Under the pieces are notes generated by a model that was not told the DNA's origin, made no database searches, and saw only the letters and a list, made by a program, of their open reading frames with translations. Positions 7,622 to 15,875 of a stretch of 29,665 bases of DNA are shown here, one piece after another. The first letter of the stretch is position 1. The number at the start of each line of letters is the position of its first letter. This DNA comes from a virus. The position numbers and the translations under genes are program-made. The stretch spans positions 1 to 29,665 of the IMG/VR virus record IMGVR_UViG_3300042505_000586, one strand, 5' to 3'.

Positions 7622-9624
7622 GCGCTTGCTTTTTGCACGAAGTTCCACGTCTTGCTCATATCAAAGGGCAGACCGTGGCCCTGCTCGATGATCAGCGCCC
7701 ATTCGTTCAACGCCATGTCCACGTTCTGCTCTGGCTCGCCTCGGCTGATGTAGTCATCAATGTTGGCAATGCCCACGGTGAACGCGGGCTCGGCCATGAC
7801 CTTGATCCGCCGGCAGGTGGTGTTGGCCCATGAGTGCCCGTACAAGTAGGGCACACGCTCGGCGCCCTTGGCCAAGTCCAGCGAACTGCGGCGCACCACG
7901 TTTGCCGTGATCAACGTGGCCGCAATAAGTAGGCCAGGATCAAGCTCGTGGATGCGGGCAGCGTTGCCGCACATGCCCGCAGCGGGGGTATCGGTTGCCT
8001 GCGGTGTGAGCAGAATCAACCGGTCAAAGTCATCGGCGGTTAACTCGGTGAGCACGTCGGCAATGGCGTTGGGCAAAAGCACATCGTCATCACCGATCAT
8101 CCACACCCAATCGCCACGGCCCTCTGTGAAGCCACGAAAGATGTTCGGGTCGCCGCCAAGGTTGACACCGTGGTGCTGGTAGTCCACGCGGGCAGGTGTG
8201 CCGGCCAGTAAGTCCTTGACCGCTTGCGCGTGCTCGCCGTTGGGGTCATCGTCAGAGATGATCAACTCCACCTGCGGGCTCAGCTGCGGTGCGATAGATG
8301 CCACAAGGTCAACGAGGCTGGCGCGCTTGTAGGCCGGTATGTAAATGGTCAACCGCGCATCGGTGATGCCATCGTTGATGGTGAATGACTTGCTCGGCAA
8401 AGGTGCGGCAGGTTCAGCGGCCTTGGCCAAGTGCGCCAAGTAGGGGCGCCAGTATTCGGCCCACACTCGATCGGCGTCATATTTCAACGCGTGCTGGCGT
8501 GCCTTGTCGCTGCGGCCCTTGCCGCGCTTGTAGGCGGCCTCAAGGCCATCAACGATGCTGGGGATGTTCGGGGTGTTGAACCATGCAAGTTGTGCGCCGT
8601 CCCAGTACGGCTGGCCCTCGGTCAGCCAACCTTCACCTAGCAGTTCAGGTTGTGCGCTGAAGTTATTAACCACGGCCACGGTGCCGCACGCTTGGGCCTC
8701 AAGGACAGTTAAGCCAAATCCTTCCGCAAGCGTGGCCGCAAGCAAGCAATCTGTTGCACTGAATATCGCAGCCATTGCCTCGTTCGGTATCCCGTTGTGC
8801 ATGGCGTGCTGATTCACAAACCGGTACTGCTCAGGTCTAAGGCCGCACGCTTTGGCGAGGAAGTCCAAAGCCAAACCGCCGTAGTTGCCGAACCGTTCGG
8901 TGTGCATGTACAGCCGCGCGTCAGGTTTATCCTGCGCGAAAATGGAGAAGGCGAGAATGTTCTCGGCCCATGCCTTGCGGTGAATCCCACCGGCGCCGCT
9001 GGCCTTGTTCGCGTTGATAATGGAGACCACAAAGTGATCGTCATCAAAGCCAATGATCTCGCGGCCCGTCTGACCCTCAAAGGTTCCCGTGGGCTTGTAG
9101 ACATCGCAGTCAATGGCCATGGGGATGTAGAGCGCCTTGGTTAATCCTGCGCGGCGCATCTGATCCAAGCCAAACTCGGTGACCGCAATTGGGGTCACGT
9201 TGTCCCACTGCAACACTTCCAAGACCTTGGGCGGAATCGGCTGGTGATCAACCATTGTCCAGATGCTGACCGGCACGCCCTCGTACATTTTCTTGGGCAT
9301 CGTCCAGGCATCAAAGAGAACAACGACGTGCGCGGGGTTGTCGGGGTTTTCTTTCTTCCATGATGCGAAATTGGCGCGCACCGTGTCGTTGCTGTAAGCC
9401 TCCACACCCATCGGAAAGATGGGCACGTCCTCCCACACCATCTTGGTGCCTTGCAGGCCGTAGTTGGCGTTTACGGCGATGGCGTGACCATCGCGGCTCA
9501 TGCGGTCAACTACCTGCTTGGTTTGCGTTCCATAGCCTGTGGTGGCCCACGGTGCGTTGCTGTGCCAGAGAACTGTCACCGGTGCAACGTCGGTGCTTTG
9601 TGCTCGTCTTTGCTTTCGGTTCAT
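7618..9624 (-). CDS. Two-domain glycosyltransferase (GT4-like + GT2-like fusion)
   Basis: 668 residues from ATG 9624, which has GGAG nine bases upstream; in-frame starts at 9639 (ATG) and 9645 (TTG) are alternatives. Residues about 15-400 form a GT-B glycosyltransferase of the GT4 type, with an EGFGLTVLEAQACG segment carrying the E-x7-E pair (E301/E309). Residues about 423-640 form a GT-A, GT2-type domain: TIYIPAYKRASLVD, an acidic DDD near 458-460 and IGDDDVLLP near 511-519. Both active sites look intact, so it could add two sugars in sequence. It lies between the capsid terminators and the epimerase. Likely targets are virion proteins or host wall polymers (inference). Confidence 0.85.
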   Translation of the reverse strand: MNRKQRRAQSTDVAPVTVLWHSNAPWATTGYGTQTKQVVDRMSRDGHAIAVNANYGLQGTKMVWEDVPIFPMGVEAYSNDTVRANFASWKKENPDNPAHVVVLFDAWTMPKKMYEGVPVSIWTMVDHQPIPPKVLEVLQWDNVTPIAVTEFGLDQMRRAGLTKALYIPMAIDCDVYKPTGTFEGQTGREIIGFDDDHFVVSIINANKASGAGGIHRKAWAENILAFSIFAQDKPDARLYMHTERFGNYGGLALDFLAKACGLRPEQYRFVNQHAMHNGIPNEAMAAIFSATDCLLAATLAEGFGLTVLEAQACGTVAVVNNFSAQPELLGEGWLTEGQPYWDGAQLAWFNTPNIPSIVDGLEAAYKRGKGRSDKARQHALKYDADRVWAEYWRPYLAHLAKAAEPAAPLPSKSFTINDGITDARLTIYIPAYKRASLVDLVASIAPQLSPQVELIISDDDPNGEHAQAVKDLLAGTPARVDYQHHGVNLGGDPNIFRGFTEGRGDWVWMIGDDDVLLPNAIADVLTELTADDFDRLILLTPQATDTPAAGMCGNAARIHELDPGLLIAATLITANVVRRSSLDLAKGAERVPYLYGHSWANTTCRRIKVMAEPAFTVGIANIDDYISRGEPEQNVDMALNEWALIIEQGHGLPFDMSKTWNFVQKASA

Positions 9625-9663
9625 CGCAGGGAACTCCATTCGCAAGATGCGCAGGTGTCGCAG

Positions 9664-9706
9664 AAAAAACCCGAGGGCGCAAGTCCTGCGCCCCTGCGCC
9701 CTCGGG
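9664..9706 (-). terminator. Strong intrinsic terminator downstream of the capsid gene
   Basis: A perfect 12-base-pair stem (9670-9681 with 9695-9706; minus arm CCCGAGGGCGCA) with a 13-base loop is followed on the minus strand by six T (9669-9664). It ends messages from the capsid gene before the sugar cassette. Confidence 0.88.
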
Positions 9707-9715
9707 GGAAAAGGG

Positions 9716-9748
9716 GCAGGGGGCCAAGCTTGTGACTTGACCCCCTGC
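9716..9748 (-). terminator. Second hairpin after the capsid gene
   Basis: An 8-base-pair stem (9716-9723 with 9741-9748; GCAGGGGG) contains a nested CAAG/CTTG pairing in the loop. It sits 11 bases past the capsid stop and just before the perfect terminator. The downstream minus sequence is C/T-rich but not a clean T-tract, so it may stabilise the capsid mRNA 3' end rather than terminate. Confidence 0.5.
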
Positions 9749-9759
9749 GGGAGGTGTTG

Positions 9760-10968
9760 CTAGGCAGTGCCTCCGCGGAATACCTTCACGGCATCGCTGC
9801 CGCCGCCACCAAGATCACCATCAAGGCGAATGGTTGCGCGCCATGCGATCTGATCAGAGAGGAAGTAGGCCTCGTCTGAACGGACGATTTCAATGCCACC
9901 CACAACGCGGGTGATGTATGCACCGATGTCACCAAAGAGAACACTCTTGGCGTTGACCGCTGCGGCTGGAACGTACGGGTTTTCGTAGACGGGGTAACCG
10001 AGCAGCGAACCAACCATGCCCTCTGTGGAGTATGTCTGGAACAGGTAGCCCTCGGCACCCTTGAGCTGACGAACAGCGCCCATTGTTGCGCGGCTCATCA
10101 TGAAGCCAGCGGAAGGCTGCGCTGCGTACAGCGAGTCAACCGAGTGCATGAGTGTGATGAGCTGATCTGAAGTGAAGGCACCAGAAACGCCAGTGCCACC
10201 AACGGGGTTGCCCGCTGTGCCTGCTGCGGTCACGATGCCGTTCGCCTGAACGGTGCCGGTGCCGTTTGTCAAAACGGAGTTTGCCGCCGTCCCTAGAGCA
10301 ACACCGATCTGCGCGCCAAGGAAGGCTTGCAGGTCAATGCCTGAATCCTCAACGAGTTCACGAGAGGCAACAACGAGCGTGCCAATCTTGTGTGAACGCA
10401 AAGTGAGGTTGGCAAACGTCGGGTCAGATGCAGCGAAGGTTGCACCTTCAGCAACTGCGGTGCCAGCCATGCGAGTTGACTCAACAGGCACCTTGATGTC
10501 GTTGCCACTGTTGGTGTTCAACAGGTTGACAACAGCACCGTTGAGCATTGGGCCGGTGGTGAGCAACTTCGCTTGAACGGTGCTCAGGAAATCCTGCGGC
10601 ACAGTTTCTTCACCCTTGGTTGCGGTGAACGTATCAAGTGCGCGACGCTCAAACGTGTGTGAACGAATCTCGCCACGTGCCATGGCGCGAAGGATGTCCG
10701 AATCGCTGCGACGCTCAACCGGTGCAGACTCGGTGCGAACCTCGGGTGCGAAGGACATGGCCTGTGCAACTGCTGCATCACGCTGTTCGGCTGCGCGAAC
10801 CTCGTTGATGTGGTCTTGACGGTTGTCCATCTGTGCGTTCAGGGCGTCCCATGCGGTGCGCTCTTCAACGGACAGTTCACGCTTCTCGGTTTCTGCACGC
10901 TCAAGGTATCCACGAGCACTGTGCAGATCCCGCTTCTGTGCCTCGGTGAGGCTATTCAGATACGACAT
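9760..10968 (-). CDS. Major capsid protein (HK97 fold)
   Basis: 402 residues with an AAGGA site before ATG 10968. Residues 1 to about 90 are charged and helical (AQKRDLHSARGYLERAETEK), matching the scaffold-like delta domain that is removed during maturation; a protease is encoded upstream. The rest is a phage_capsid-type domain: ETVPQDFLSTV, an ALGTAANSVLTNGTG stretch, SRATMGAVRQLKGAEGYL and the C-terminal DEAYFLSDQIAWRATIRLDG, all familiar from HK97-like coat proteins. Flanking tandem hairpins suggest a separately ended, abundant transcript. Confidence 0.95.
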   Translation of the reverse strand: MSYLNSLTEAQKRDLHSARGYLERAETEKRELSVEERTAWDALNAQMDNRQDHINEVRAAEQRDAAVAQAMSFAPEVRTESAPVERRSDSDILRAMARGEIRSHTFERRALDTFTATKGEETVPQDFLSTVQAKLLTTGPMLNGAVVNLLNTNSGNDIKVPVESTRMAGTAVAEGATFAASDPTFANLTLRSHKIGTLVVASRELVEDSGIDLQAFLGAQIGVALGTAANSVLTNGTGTVQANGIVTAAGTAGNPVGGTGVSGAFTSDQLITLMHSVDSLYAAQPSAGFMMSRATMGAVRQLKGAEGYLFQTYSTEGMVGSLLGYPVYENPYVPAAAVNAKSVLFGDIGAYITRVVGGIEIVRSDEAYFLSDQIAWRATIRLDGDLGGGGSDAVKVFRGGTA

Positions 10969-11015
10969 TGTTTTCCTTAATGATTGGAGTGATGCGCAAG
11001 AAATGAAGGGTGCGT

Positions 11016-11060
11016 GGCGGGACGCTCAACGCGAACAGTCGGCGGGACGCTCAGACTGTT
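11016..11060 (-). repeat. 13-bp direct repeat with flanking inverted repeat in the capsid leader
   Basis: GGCGGGACGCTCA occurs at 11016-11028 and 11041-11053 (25-base period). The second copy is enclosed by AACAGTC (11034-11040) and GACTGTT (11054-11060), which can pair as a hairpin. It lies between the tRNA-like element and the capsid start, so it would be in the capsid mRNA leader. Confidence 0.7.
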
Positions 11061-11061
11061 A

Positions 11062-11132
11062 GTGGGGTGGTGAGAATCGAACTCACAAAGCCTTGACCGC
11101 GTGTGCGGTCAGTCGCTTACCAATGCACCCCT
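11062..11132 (-). other. tRNA-like element (degenerate tRNA or pseudo-tRNA)
   Basis: On the minus strand there is a GGGGTG/CACCCC acceptor stem (11126-11131 with 11063-11068; a seventh pair would be G with C) and a canonical T-arm (GTGAG stem at 11082-11086 and 11070-11074, loop TTCGATT). The D-arm region is about five bases shorter than normal. The anticodon arm is a continuous 7-base-pair stem TGACCGC/GCGGTCA with an ACAC loop (11094-11111), so there is no normal 7-base anticodon loop and no U33. No CCA is encoded. It fits a decayed tRNA or a tRNA-shaped processing signal between protease and capsid genes better than a decoding tRNA. Confidence 0.5.
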
Positions 11133-11151
11133 CTTGGGTCTAGAGCCCAAG
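11133..11151 (-). other. Short hairpin overlapping the protease stop codon
   Basis: CTTGGG (11133-11138) and CCCAAG (11146-11151) form a 6-base-pair stem around a 7-base loop holding the TAG stop. There is no T-tract. It abuts the tRNA-like element and may be part of a processed junction. Confidence 0.45.
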
Positions 11152-12930
11152 TGCTTTCTCTGCTAGTTGCAACTTTGCCGCCAGCACGCTCATCGGCGTG
11201 GTGGCCTCGGCCACAACTTGCGGGGAAACTTGATCGACAACGCTGCGCAGCAATGTTGCCTGCACCTCATCTATGGTGCCCAACTGCAATGCGGTCATGG
11301 CTGCTGCCAAGTCGTCCACGTCAGTGGCTGTCCGAGCAGCAAGGCGGGCAAGGTTGCGCACGCTTGCGGTTGTCTGCGGGTATGCAGGAATGCCGGTCAC
11401 AACGGACACTTCAAAGAGTTTGGCTTCCATGAGGGTGCGCTCTGCGCCGTCATCGCTCCACTTGTCGCGCACGGTGGCAAAACCAAAGCTCATACCAGAA
11501 ATATCTCCACGTTGCGTGAGAACTCGAACGTCATTCCCTGCCGTGGTGTTGGGAAGATCAATCTCCACATAACCACCCTCAGCGCGATCATCAATGCGTA
11601 AGGTCTTGGCACGGGTTGATCCGAGCAGCATCTCATCGTTGTGGTTGACGTAGGCGCGAATGTCCACGCGAGACTTTAAAGAACGGGTGAACGCGCCAGG
11701 TGCGATGCGCTCAGTGAATGGCAGCGGCAAACTTGGTTGCCCATAGCGCCACGCATAACCGCCAAAGGTCATCCCGTCGCCATTTTCCATTGCGCGGATT
11801 TCTGTCACAGTCGCATCAAAGGTGCGAAACTCTAAGTCGCCCACGGCTGTCCTTTCATTGTTCGGTTGCCATGCGTTGCAGTAGTAACCGCCGTCAACGT
11901 ATTCATCCCAACGCTCACAAAATGCTTGATCTCCACGCACGTTTGTCTCGTCATAGAACATGCAGTTGCCACACGCGCGGCCCTCGGGCACGTCGGCCTC
12001 AAGTGCTGGCCGGTAGTTGTCCGGCAGTTGTCGCTCTTCTGTCATCTTTTCAACCTGACGCTCAAGCCAGCGGCGTGCTGGATTTGGATTCAATGGGTCA
12101 ATGCCCCACAAGTAATGTGCAACCGCGCCGGCACCTGGCCAATCAGGGTGCTTGCTGTCACGATTCTTGGGCGCATCAAGGTCAACCGCATGACGTGCAG
12201 CCCACGCATTTGTGCGCACAACTTTGTCATCAGACATCTGGCCCTCAGCCATCAGTCGAGCCTCGCGCACAGTCTTGTCCGTGAGGCCATCGCCACCGAA
12301 ACCCTCGCGGCGAAGTTCTAGCCCGCGAGCTGCCGCGTTGCGCATGTATTCGGGCACGCTGACTGCGCGCTGTTCAATGCTGCGCTGTGATGGGTGGCGC
12401 GGGTGTCCTGAGTTGAGCAGATCATTGTCACCGGTGTAGGCGGGATTTTCTGGCCGGCCCCTGCGTGCAAGGAATAAAAAGGCGTTAACTCGCGCCATAG
12501 ACCATGCGGCCCGTGACACTCCTGGCCGATGTGAGGTGGAGTAAGCACCCGAGCCTCTGCGATAAACAGCCTTGAGTGCGCCAAGGGTAACCCTGGTCCA
12601 GTCTGGCCGATCATCTGCGGCCATCTTGTCGTTGTGGTCCTTGGTTTTGTTTTCTAGCGCGGTGGTCGTTGCCGCGCTTAGTTCAATCCCACCACCTGTG
12701 CCGGCTGCTGATCCTGGCTCGTTGGTGTCACTGCCCTTGATCTGATCACCGGCAGGTGCGGGTGCATCGGCACGCTGCCCACCAGGGTCCATGCCTTCAG
12801 CAATGCTCAAGGCAACCATCTGATTGATGGCGGCTTGCTTTGTCGTGTGGCAGCCGAGCACTTCACCGTCACCTTTAATGGTGGCCCAGCCATTGCATGA
12901 CTCTGCCTTATCGGTGATGAAGTAGGGCAT
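11140..12930 (-). CDS. Multidomain prohead maturation protease (S78-like C-terminus)
   Basis: 596 residues from ATG 12930, which overlaps the TGA of the preceding gene (TGATG); a TTG at 12951 is less likely. Order: a small N-terminal domain (residues 1-47, ending in Ala-rich linker), a helical module about 103-180 (GALKAVYRRGSGAYSTSHRP), a second helical module about 220-290, a four-Cys cluster (C320, C323, C338, C351) likely to bind zinc, then the HK97 prohead protease at about 364-530. In the protease, H430 in YVNHNDE and S481 in SGMSFGF are the probable catalytic pair. It would cleave the capsid delta domain and itself. The family is usually near 200 residues, so the N-terminal two thirds are extra. 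Confidence 0.85.
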   Translation of the reverse strand: MPYFITDKAESCNGWATIKGDGEVLGCHTTKQAAINQMVALSIAEGMDPGGQRADAPAPAGDQIKGSDTNEPGSAAGTGGGIELSAATTTALENKTKDHNDKMAADDRPDWTRVTLGALKAVYRRGSGAYSTSHRPGVSRAAWSMARVNAFLFLARRGRPENPAYTGDNDLLNSGHPRHPSQRSIEQRAVSVPEYMRNAAARGLELRREGFGGDGLTDKTVREARLMAEGQMSDDKVVRTNAWAARHAVDLDAPKNRDSKHPDWPGAGAVAHYLWGIDPLNPNPARRWLERQVEKMTEERQLPDNYRPALEADVPEGRACGNCMFYDETNVRGDQAFCERWDEYVDGGYYCNAWQPNNERTAVGDLEFRTFDATVTEIRAMENGDGMTFGGYAWRYGQPSLPLPFTERIAPGAFTRSLKSRVDIRAYVNHNDEMLLGSTRAKTLRIDDRAEGGYVEIDLPNTTAGNDVRVLTQRGDISGMSFGFATVRDKWSDDGAERTLMEAKLFEVSVVTGIPAYPQTTASVRNLARLAARTATDVDDLAAAMTALQLGTIDEVQATLLRSVVDQVSPQVVAEATTPMSVLAAKLQLAEKALGL

Positions 12931-13193
12931 CAGACTGTTTGCCTTAACCAACTAATGACGTGATCACCGCTTGCGCTGATTGCATAAAGTGCTTCACCTG
13001 GGTTGATTGTGAATTGCAGAGTCTCCTCTTTCAACAACCTCAACCCAGTCGTTGTGGAAACAGCTGTGCCGCCGAGATACATGACCTTGGTGTTGTCGTT
13101 GTTGTGCACGGTCAAATAGATTGGGTTCACACTTGACCCGTCAATCTGCACGGGGGTGGCTGTTCCAACCGTTGCTTGGCCACTTGTAATCAC
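12930..13193 (-). CDS. Small beta-rich virion protein (hypothetical; possible head decoration)
   Basis: 87 residues. The GTG start at 13193 overlaps the TGA of the repeat-protein gene (GTGA), and its own stop overlaps the protease start. The sequence is built of short strands and turns (PIYLTVHNNDNTKVMYLGG, LQFTINPGEALYAIS) with a Trp near the end. Such small beta-sandwich proteins are common between portal and capsid genes, and some decorate the head. No motif proves that here. Confidence 0.55.
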   Translation of the reverse strand: MITSGQATVGTATPVQIDGSSVNPIYLTVHNNDNTKVMYLGGTAVSTTTGLRLLKEETLQFTINPGEALYAISASGDHVISWLRQTV

Positions 13194-13981
13194 AACAACT
13201 CCAATGTCAAAAGTTCTTGCTCAATTGCTTGCTTTGCCCAACGCGCCACAATCTCGTCAGTCGGCCATCGGGCGCCTGCACATAAACCCGTGCAGATTGC
13301 TGCACTGCGCACCGCACCCGTTTGGCCAACCACACCGGTGGCGCGTCCACGCGCTCGGTTGTAGCCGCGTGCCACACCTTCACGGTGCGTGGCCACAAGT
13401 TGTGGCCGTGGGGGCCGTGGTGGTTGCGGGATAAAGAAGCGCGGCCCGCCACCAACAATGGCCTCGGGCTCCGGTGGCGCGGGGTCCGGTGGCACATCCG
13501 GTGAACCACTAGCCGTGCCGGTGCTTTCACTTGCACCACTTGCCTGCCCTGTAAGGGCCGGTGAGCCGTTTGTATCGCCAAGCGATACAGATGCACCACT
13601 TGCCGAACCTGACACGCTAGGCGCGCCCGTAGCGGCACCTGTGGTGCTTGTGGTGCCAGTTGCGGCACCAGTGATCTGCGGTGTGCCCGCTGCGGTGCCG
13701 GTGCTCGTTGATGTAGCACTTGTGCTACCTGTAAAGCCCACCGAACCGGTTGCGGTTCCGGTGCTTGTGCTCAACCCTGAAGCCGAGCCACCTAGACCAG
13801 CGGCACCCGTTGCGGTGCCTGTTGTGGTGTTTGATCCTGAAGCCGAGCCAACAAAACCCGCTGCACCGGTTGCGGTGCCGGTGCTCGTGCTTGTGCCTTG
13901 GGCAAAGCCTGTGCCAAGGCCACCAAGGATGCCCTCGTTGAGCTTGCTGGTGTTAAGGGTGAAAAGGCCGATGGCGGCCAT
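13190..13981 (-). CDS. Ser/Thr/Gly-rich tandem-repeat protein
   Basis: 263 residues. The gene starts two bases after the upstream stop and has no clear ribosome site, so it probably depends on re-initiation. After a short N-terminus, residues 30 to about 163 are seven copies of a 20-residue unit of the form STSTGTATGAAGFVGSASGx, with Gly at fixed positions and nearly half the residues Ser or Thr. A Pro-rich hinge (PDVPPDPAPPEPE, FFIPQPPRPPRPQ) follows, then a 70-residue C-terminal domain with basic and helical segments (DEIVARWAKQAIEQELLTL). It looks like an extended surface fibre with a C-terminal anchor, possibly glycosylated by the nearby cassette. I know no named family for it. Confidence 0.75.
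   Translation of the reverse strand: MAAIGLFTLNTSKLNEGILGGLGTGFAQGTSTSTGTATGAAGFVGSASGSNTTTGTATGAAGLGGSASGLSTSTGTATGSVGFTGSTSATSTSTGTAAGTPQITGAATGTTSTTGAATGAPSVSGSASGASVSLGDTNGSPALTGQASGASESTGTASGSPDVPPDPAPPEPEAIVGGGPRFFIPQPPRPPRPQLVATHREGVARGYNRARGRATGVVGQTGAVRSAAICTGLCAGARWPTDEIVARWAKQAIEQELLTLELL
13493..13894 (-). repeat. 60-bp tandem repeat encoding seven 20-residue units
   Basis: Within the repeat-protein gene, seven 60-base units encode Gly/Ser/Thr-rich 20-residue repeats. The DNA copies differ while the protein pattern is kept, which suggests selection on the protein rather than recent slippage. The last copies drift most (GDTNG, then PDVPPD). Confidence 0.8.
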
Positions 13982-13983
13982 GA

Positions 13984-14337
13984 CTAGCTGATGGATTCAG
14001 ACAAGTTGCCAATTGCAATGGTGTAGGTGCCAGCCGTTGCAAAAGTCTGATTTTGATCAAGTGCCCGCGAACCGTAAAACGTTCCCGCGGTGCTTGCTGA
14101 CCAGTAACCAAGGAACTTGATGGTGGTGCTGCTAGGAACGTCAAACACAATGGCCGATGCGTTGGTTATTGCACCTGCACTGGCCGTGCCCCATGCTGGG
14201 CTTTCGCGGGTGTACGAGCCACCAGTGACTTCGTTGGTGCCCGTTGTGCTGGGATCGTCGGTGTGCAGAGAAACAAAATCAGCAGCAGCGCCAAAAGCAT
14301 CAAGCATAATGTTTAGTGCGGCGGGTCGTAATGGCAT
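13984..14337 (-). CDS. Tail-fibre-type/virion surface protein
   Basis: 117 residues, ATG 14337 preceded by GAGGAA within the portal stop region. It contains the SLHTDDPSTTGTNEVTGG pattern shared by many small phage proteins annotated as tail fibre or decoration domains, followed by aromatic and Gly strands (FLGYWSASTAGTFYGSR). It is encoded between portal and protease, not at the tail end, so a head surface role is as likely as a fibre role. Confidence 0.6.
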   Translation of the reverse strand: MPLRPAALNIMLDAFGAAADFVSLHTDDPSTTGTNEVTGGSYTRESPAWGTASAGAITNASAIVFDVPSSTTIKFLGYWSASTAGTFYGSRALDQNQTFATAGTYTIAIGNLSESIS

Positions 14338-14339
14338 AT

Positions 14340-15875
14340 TTATTCCTCAACAATCGCGGTGATGTTGCCATCCTCGTCACGCTCAACGCGCTTTGATCGG
14401 GCAGACGGCTCGGGCATGTTCACGTTGATCACTGGTGCTGGCAATGACTTGATTGATTCAGCCATTGCGTTGGCAATAGCCGCGTCACGCTTTTCAGCCA
14501 TGAGGTCTACATCGCGCCCGCTGTAATCCACCTCAACATCGGCTTCAACTTGCTGCACAAGGTTTTGCAACTGAACGCTCGGCAAGCCGGTGTGATCCAT
14601 CGGTGGCAAGCTCAGGCCAGCCAGAACGTCGGCAGGATCAAAGCCCACGTTGATCAGGCGCACCGCCATGGTGATGCGCTTGTCCTGCTCAACAATGTTT
14701 GCCGCTGCAAGGTCAACGTGCGACAGCGGCACGCGGTACACGTCGCCGCCCTCAACGGGGCGCATGTCCTCAATGCGGTGAATGTCATTGATGGAAAGGA
14801 AACCGGCCTGCACGCCTTGGGAATAGGCCGCGTATCGGCTTTGAATGTCACCGCGCAGCAGACCTTCCATGTTAAACCGCAAGAACGCTGCTGGATTCAA
14901 TGGGCGCAGCAAGCGCCCAAAGGCTTCCTCAATTTTGTAGATGATCGGGCGCAGCGTGATCGTGACAAAGGAAACGCTGTCCTGCTCTTGGCTGGCGTAT
15001 GCACGGGCGCCAGGAACCTGCGAGCCGAGCATGGATGGCTGGATTTTGAAGATTCTCGCCACCTCTTCTACCGCGAACTTTTTGGCCTCGGTGAGTTGTG
15101 CCTGCTGCGCATCATCAGAGATGCGCTCATACTTTGCACCGCCCGTGAGAATGTTGGGCCGGTGCGCGTTCTTCATGCCTCGGCTGTTTTTCTCGAACTG
15201 ATCCTTGAGCCGGCTTGCTTGCTCATCAGTCATGTCGCCTGGGTAGGCGATGATGCCACTGGACACGGTGCCTTGGCCGAAGTAACGGGCTGACCATTCA
15301 TCGAGTGCGCGCGAGATTCCGAGCACATCCTTGAGCTGATCAACGCGGCTTTCACCCTTGAGCGAGCCGGCCTTGCGTATGTCGGTGATGTGAATCATAT
15401 CTTCACCGGTGATGACAATGCGGCTGTCAAAAACGAACTCAACGAAGCCGAGCGCGTTCAAGCGCACGTCGGTCTTGGTGGGGTCAAGGTTGCGCAGCGC
15501 AATGATCTCGCCATCACCGTTGCGCAAAATGCGCGTGTAGGAATTGCCGGCGAGCAGCAACGACATGATCACGGTTTGGTAGAAGTCACTGCGACCAACG
15601 GTCGGATCAGGGTCGGGCTGATCTACCCATTCCGGCTTGGGCCGGTAGGGCAGGCGCTCACCATCGCGGCGAATGTAGGTGTCAAGGGGCAGCGTGGCGA
15701 TCGTGTCAGAGATCAAGCGCACGGCTGCATAGACCACGCCAATCTTCATGGCAGCGGCCTGATTCATCACCACACCGGCCAACGGGCCACGGTCAAAGGT
15801 TTGGTCAGTCAAGAAAAGTGACTGGTAGGAAATGGCGCGGGCCTCATCGGCTGGCTTCAACAATCGACCCAGCAT
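14340..15875 (-). CDS. Portal protein (HK97-type)
   Basis: 511 residues from ATG 15875, which overlaps the TGA of the small membrane protein gene (TGATG); the GTG at 15878 is a less likely start. Portal signatures include MKIGVVYAAVRLISDTIATL near residue 45, MSLLLAGNSYTRILRNGDGEI, and the ARIFKIQPSMLGS and EEAFGRLLRPLN segments of the wing and clip. The dodecameric ring is the DNA entry and exit channel and docks terminase. Length is a little above the typical 400-450 residues because of a polar C-terminal tail (SARSKRVERDEDGNI). Confidence 0.93.
   Translation of the reverse strand: MLGRLLKPADEARAISYQSLFLTDQTFDRGPLAGVVMNQAAAMKIGVVYAAVRLISDTIATLPLDTYIRRDGERLPYRPKPEWVDQPDPDPTVGRSDFYQTVIMSLLLAGNSYTRILRNGDGEIIALRNLDPTKTDVRLNALGFVEFVFDSRIVITGEDMIHITDIRKAGSLKGESRVDQLKDVLGISRALDEWSARYFGQGTVSSGIIAYPGDMTDEQASRLKDQFEKNSRGMKNAHRPNILTGGAKYERISDDAQQAQLTEAKKFAVEEVARIFKIQPSMLGSQVPGARAYASQEQDSVSFVTITLRPIIYKIEEAFGRLLRPLNPAAFLRFNMEGLLRGDIQSRYAAYSQGVQAGFLSINDIHRIEDMRPVEGGDVYRVPLSHVDLAAANIVEQDKRITMAVRLINVGFDPADVLAGLSLPPMDHTGLPSVQLQNLVQQVEADVEVDYSGRDVDLMAEKRDAAIANAMAESIKSLPAPVINVNMPEPSARSKRVERDEDGNITAIVEE

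Noticed and set aside
12930-12951. TTG start for the protease giving 603 residues
   Set aside because: The ATG at 12930 overlaps the preceding stop as TGATG, the same coupling used throughout this genome.
13493-13894. CRISPR-like array
   Set aside because: The 60-base units are imperfect, contiguous without unique spacers and in frame within a protein gene.
13389-13991. Plus-strand Pro/Val/Ala repeat frame
   Set aside because: Complement of the Ser/Thr/Gly repeat gene; its stop-start fit with neighbours is on the minus strand only.
14550-15293. 247-codon plus-strand open frame
   Set aside because: It lies wholly inside the portal gene on the other strand and has no recognisable domain; a by-product of high-GC codon use.
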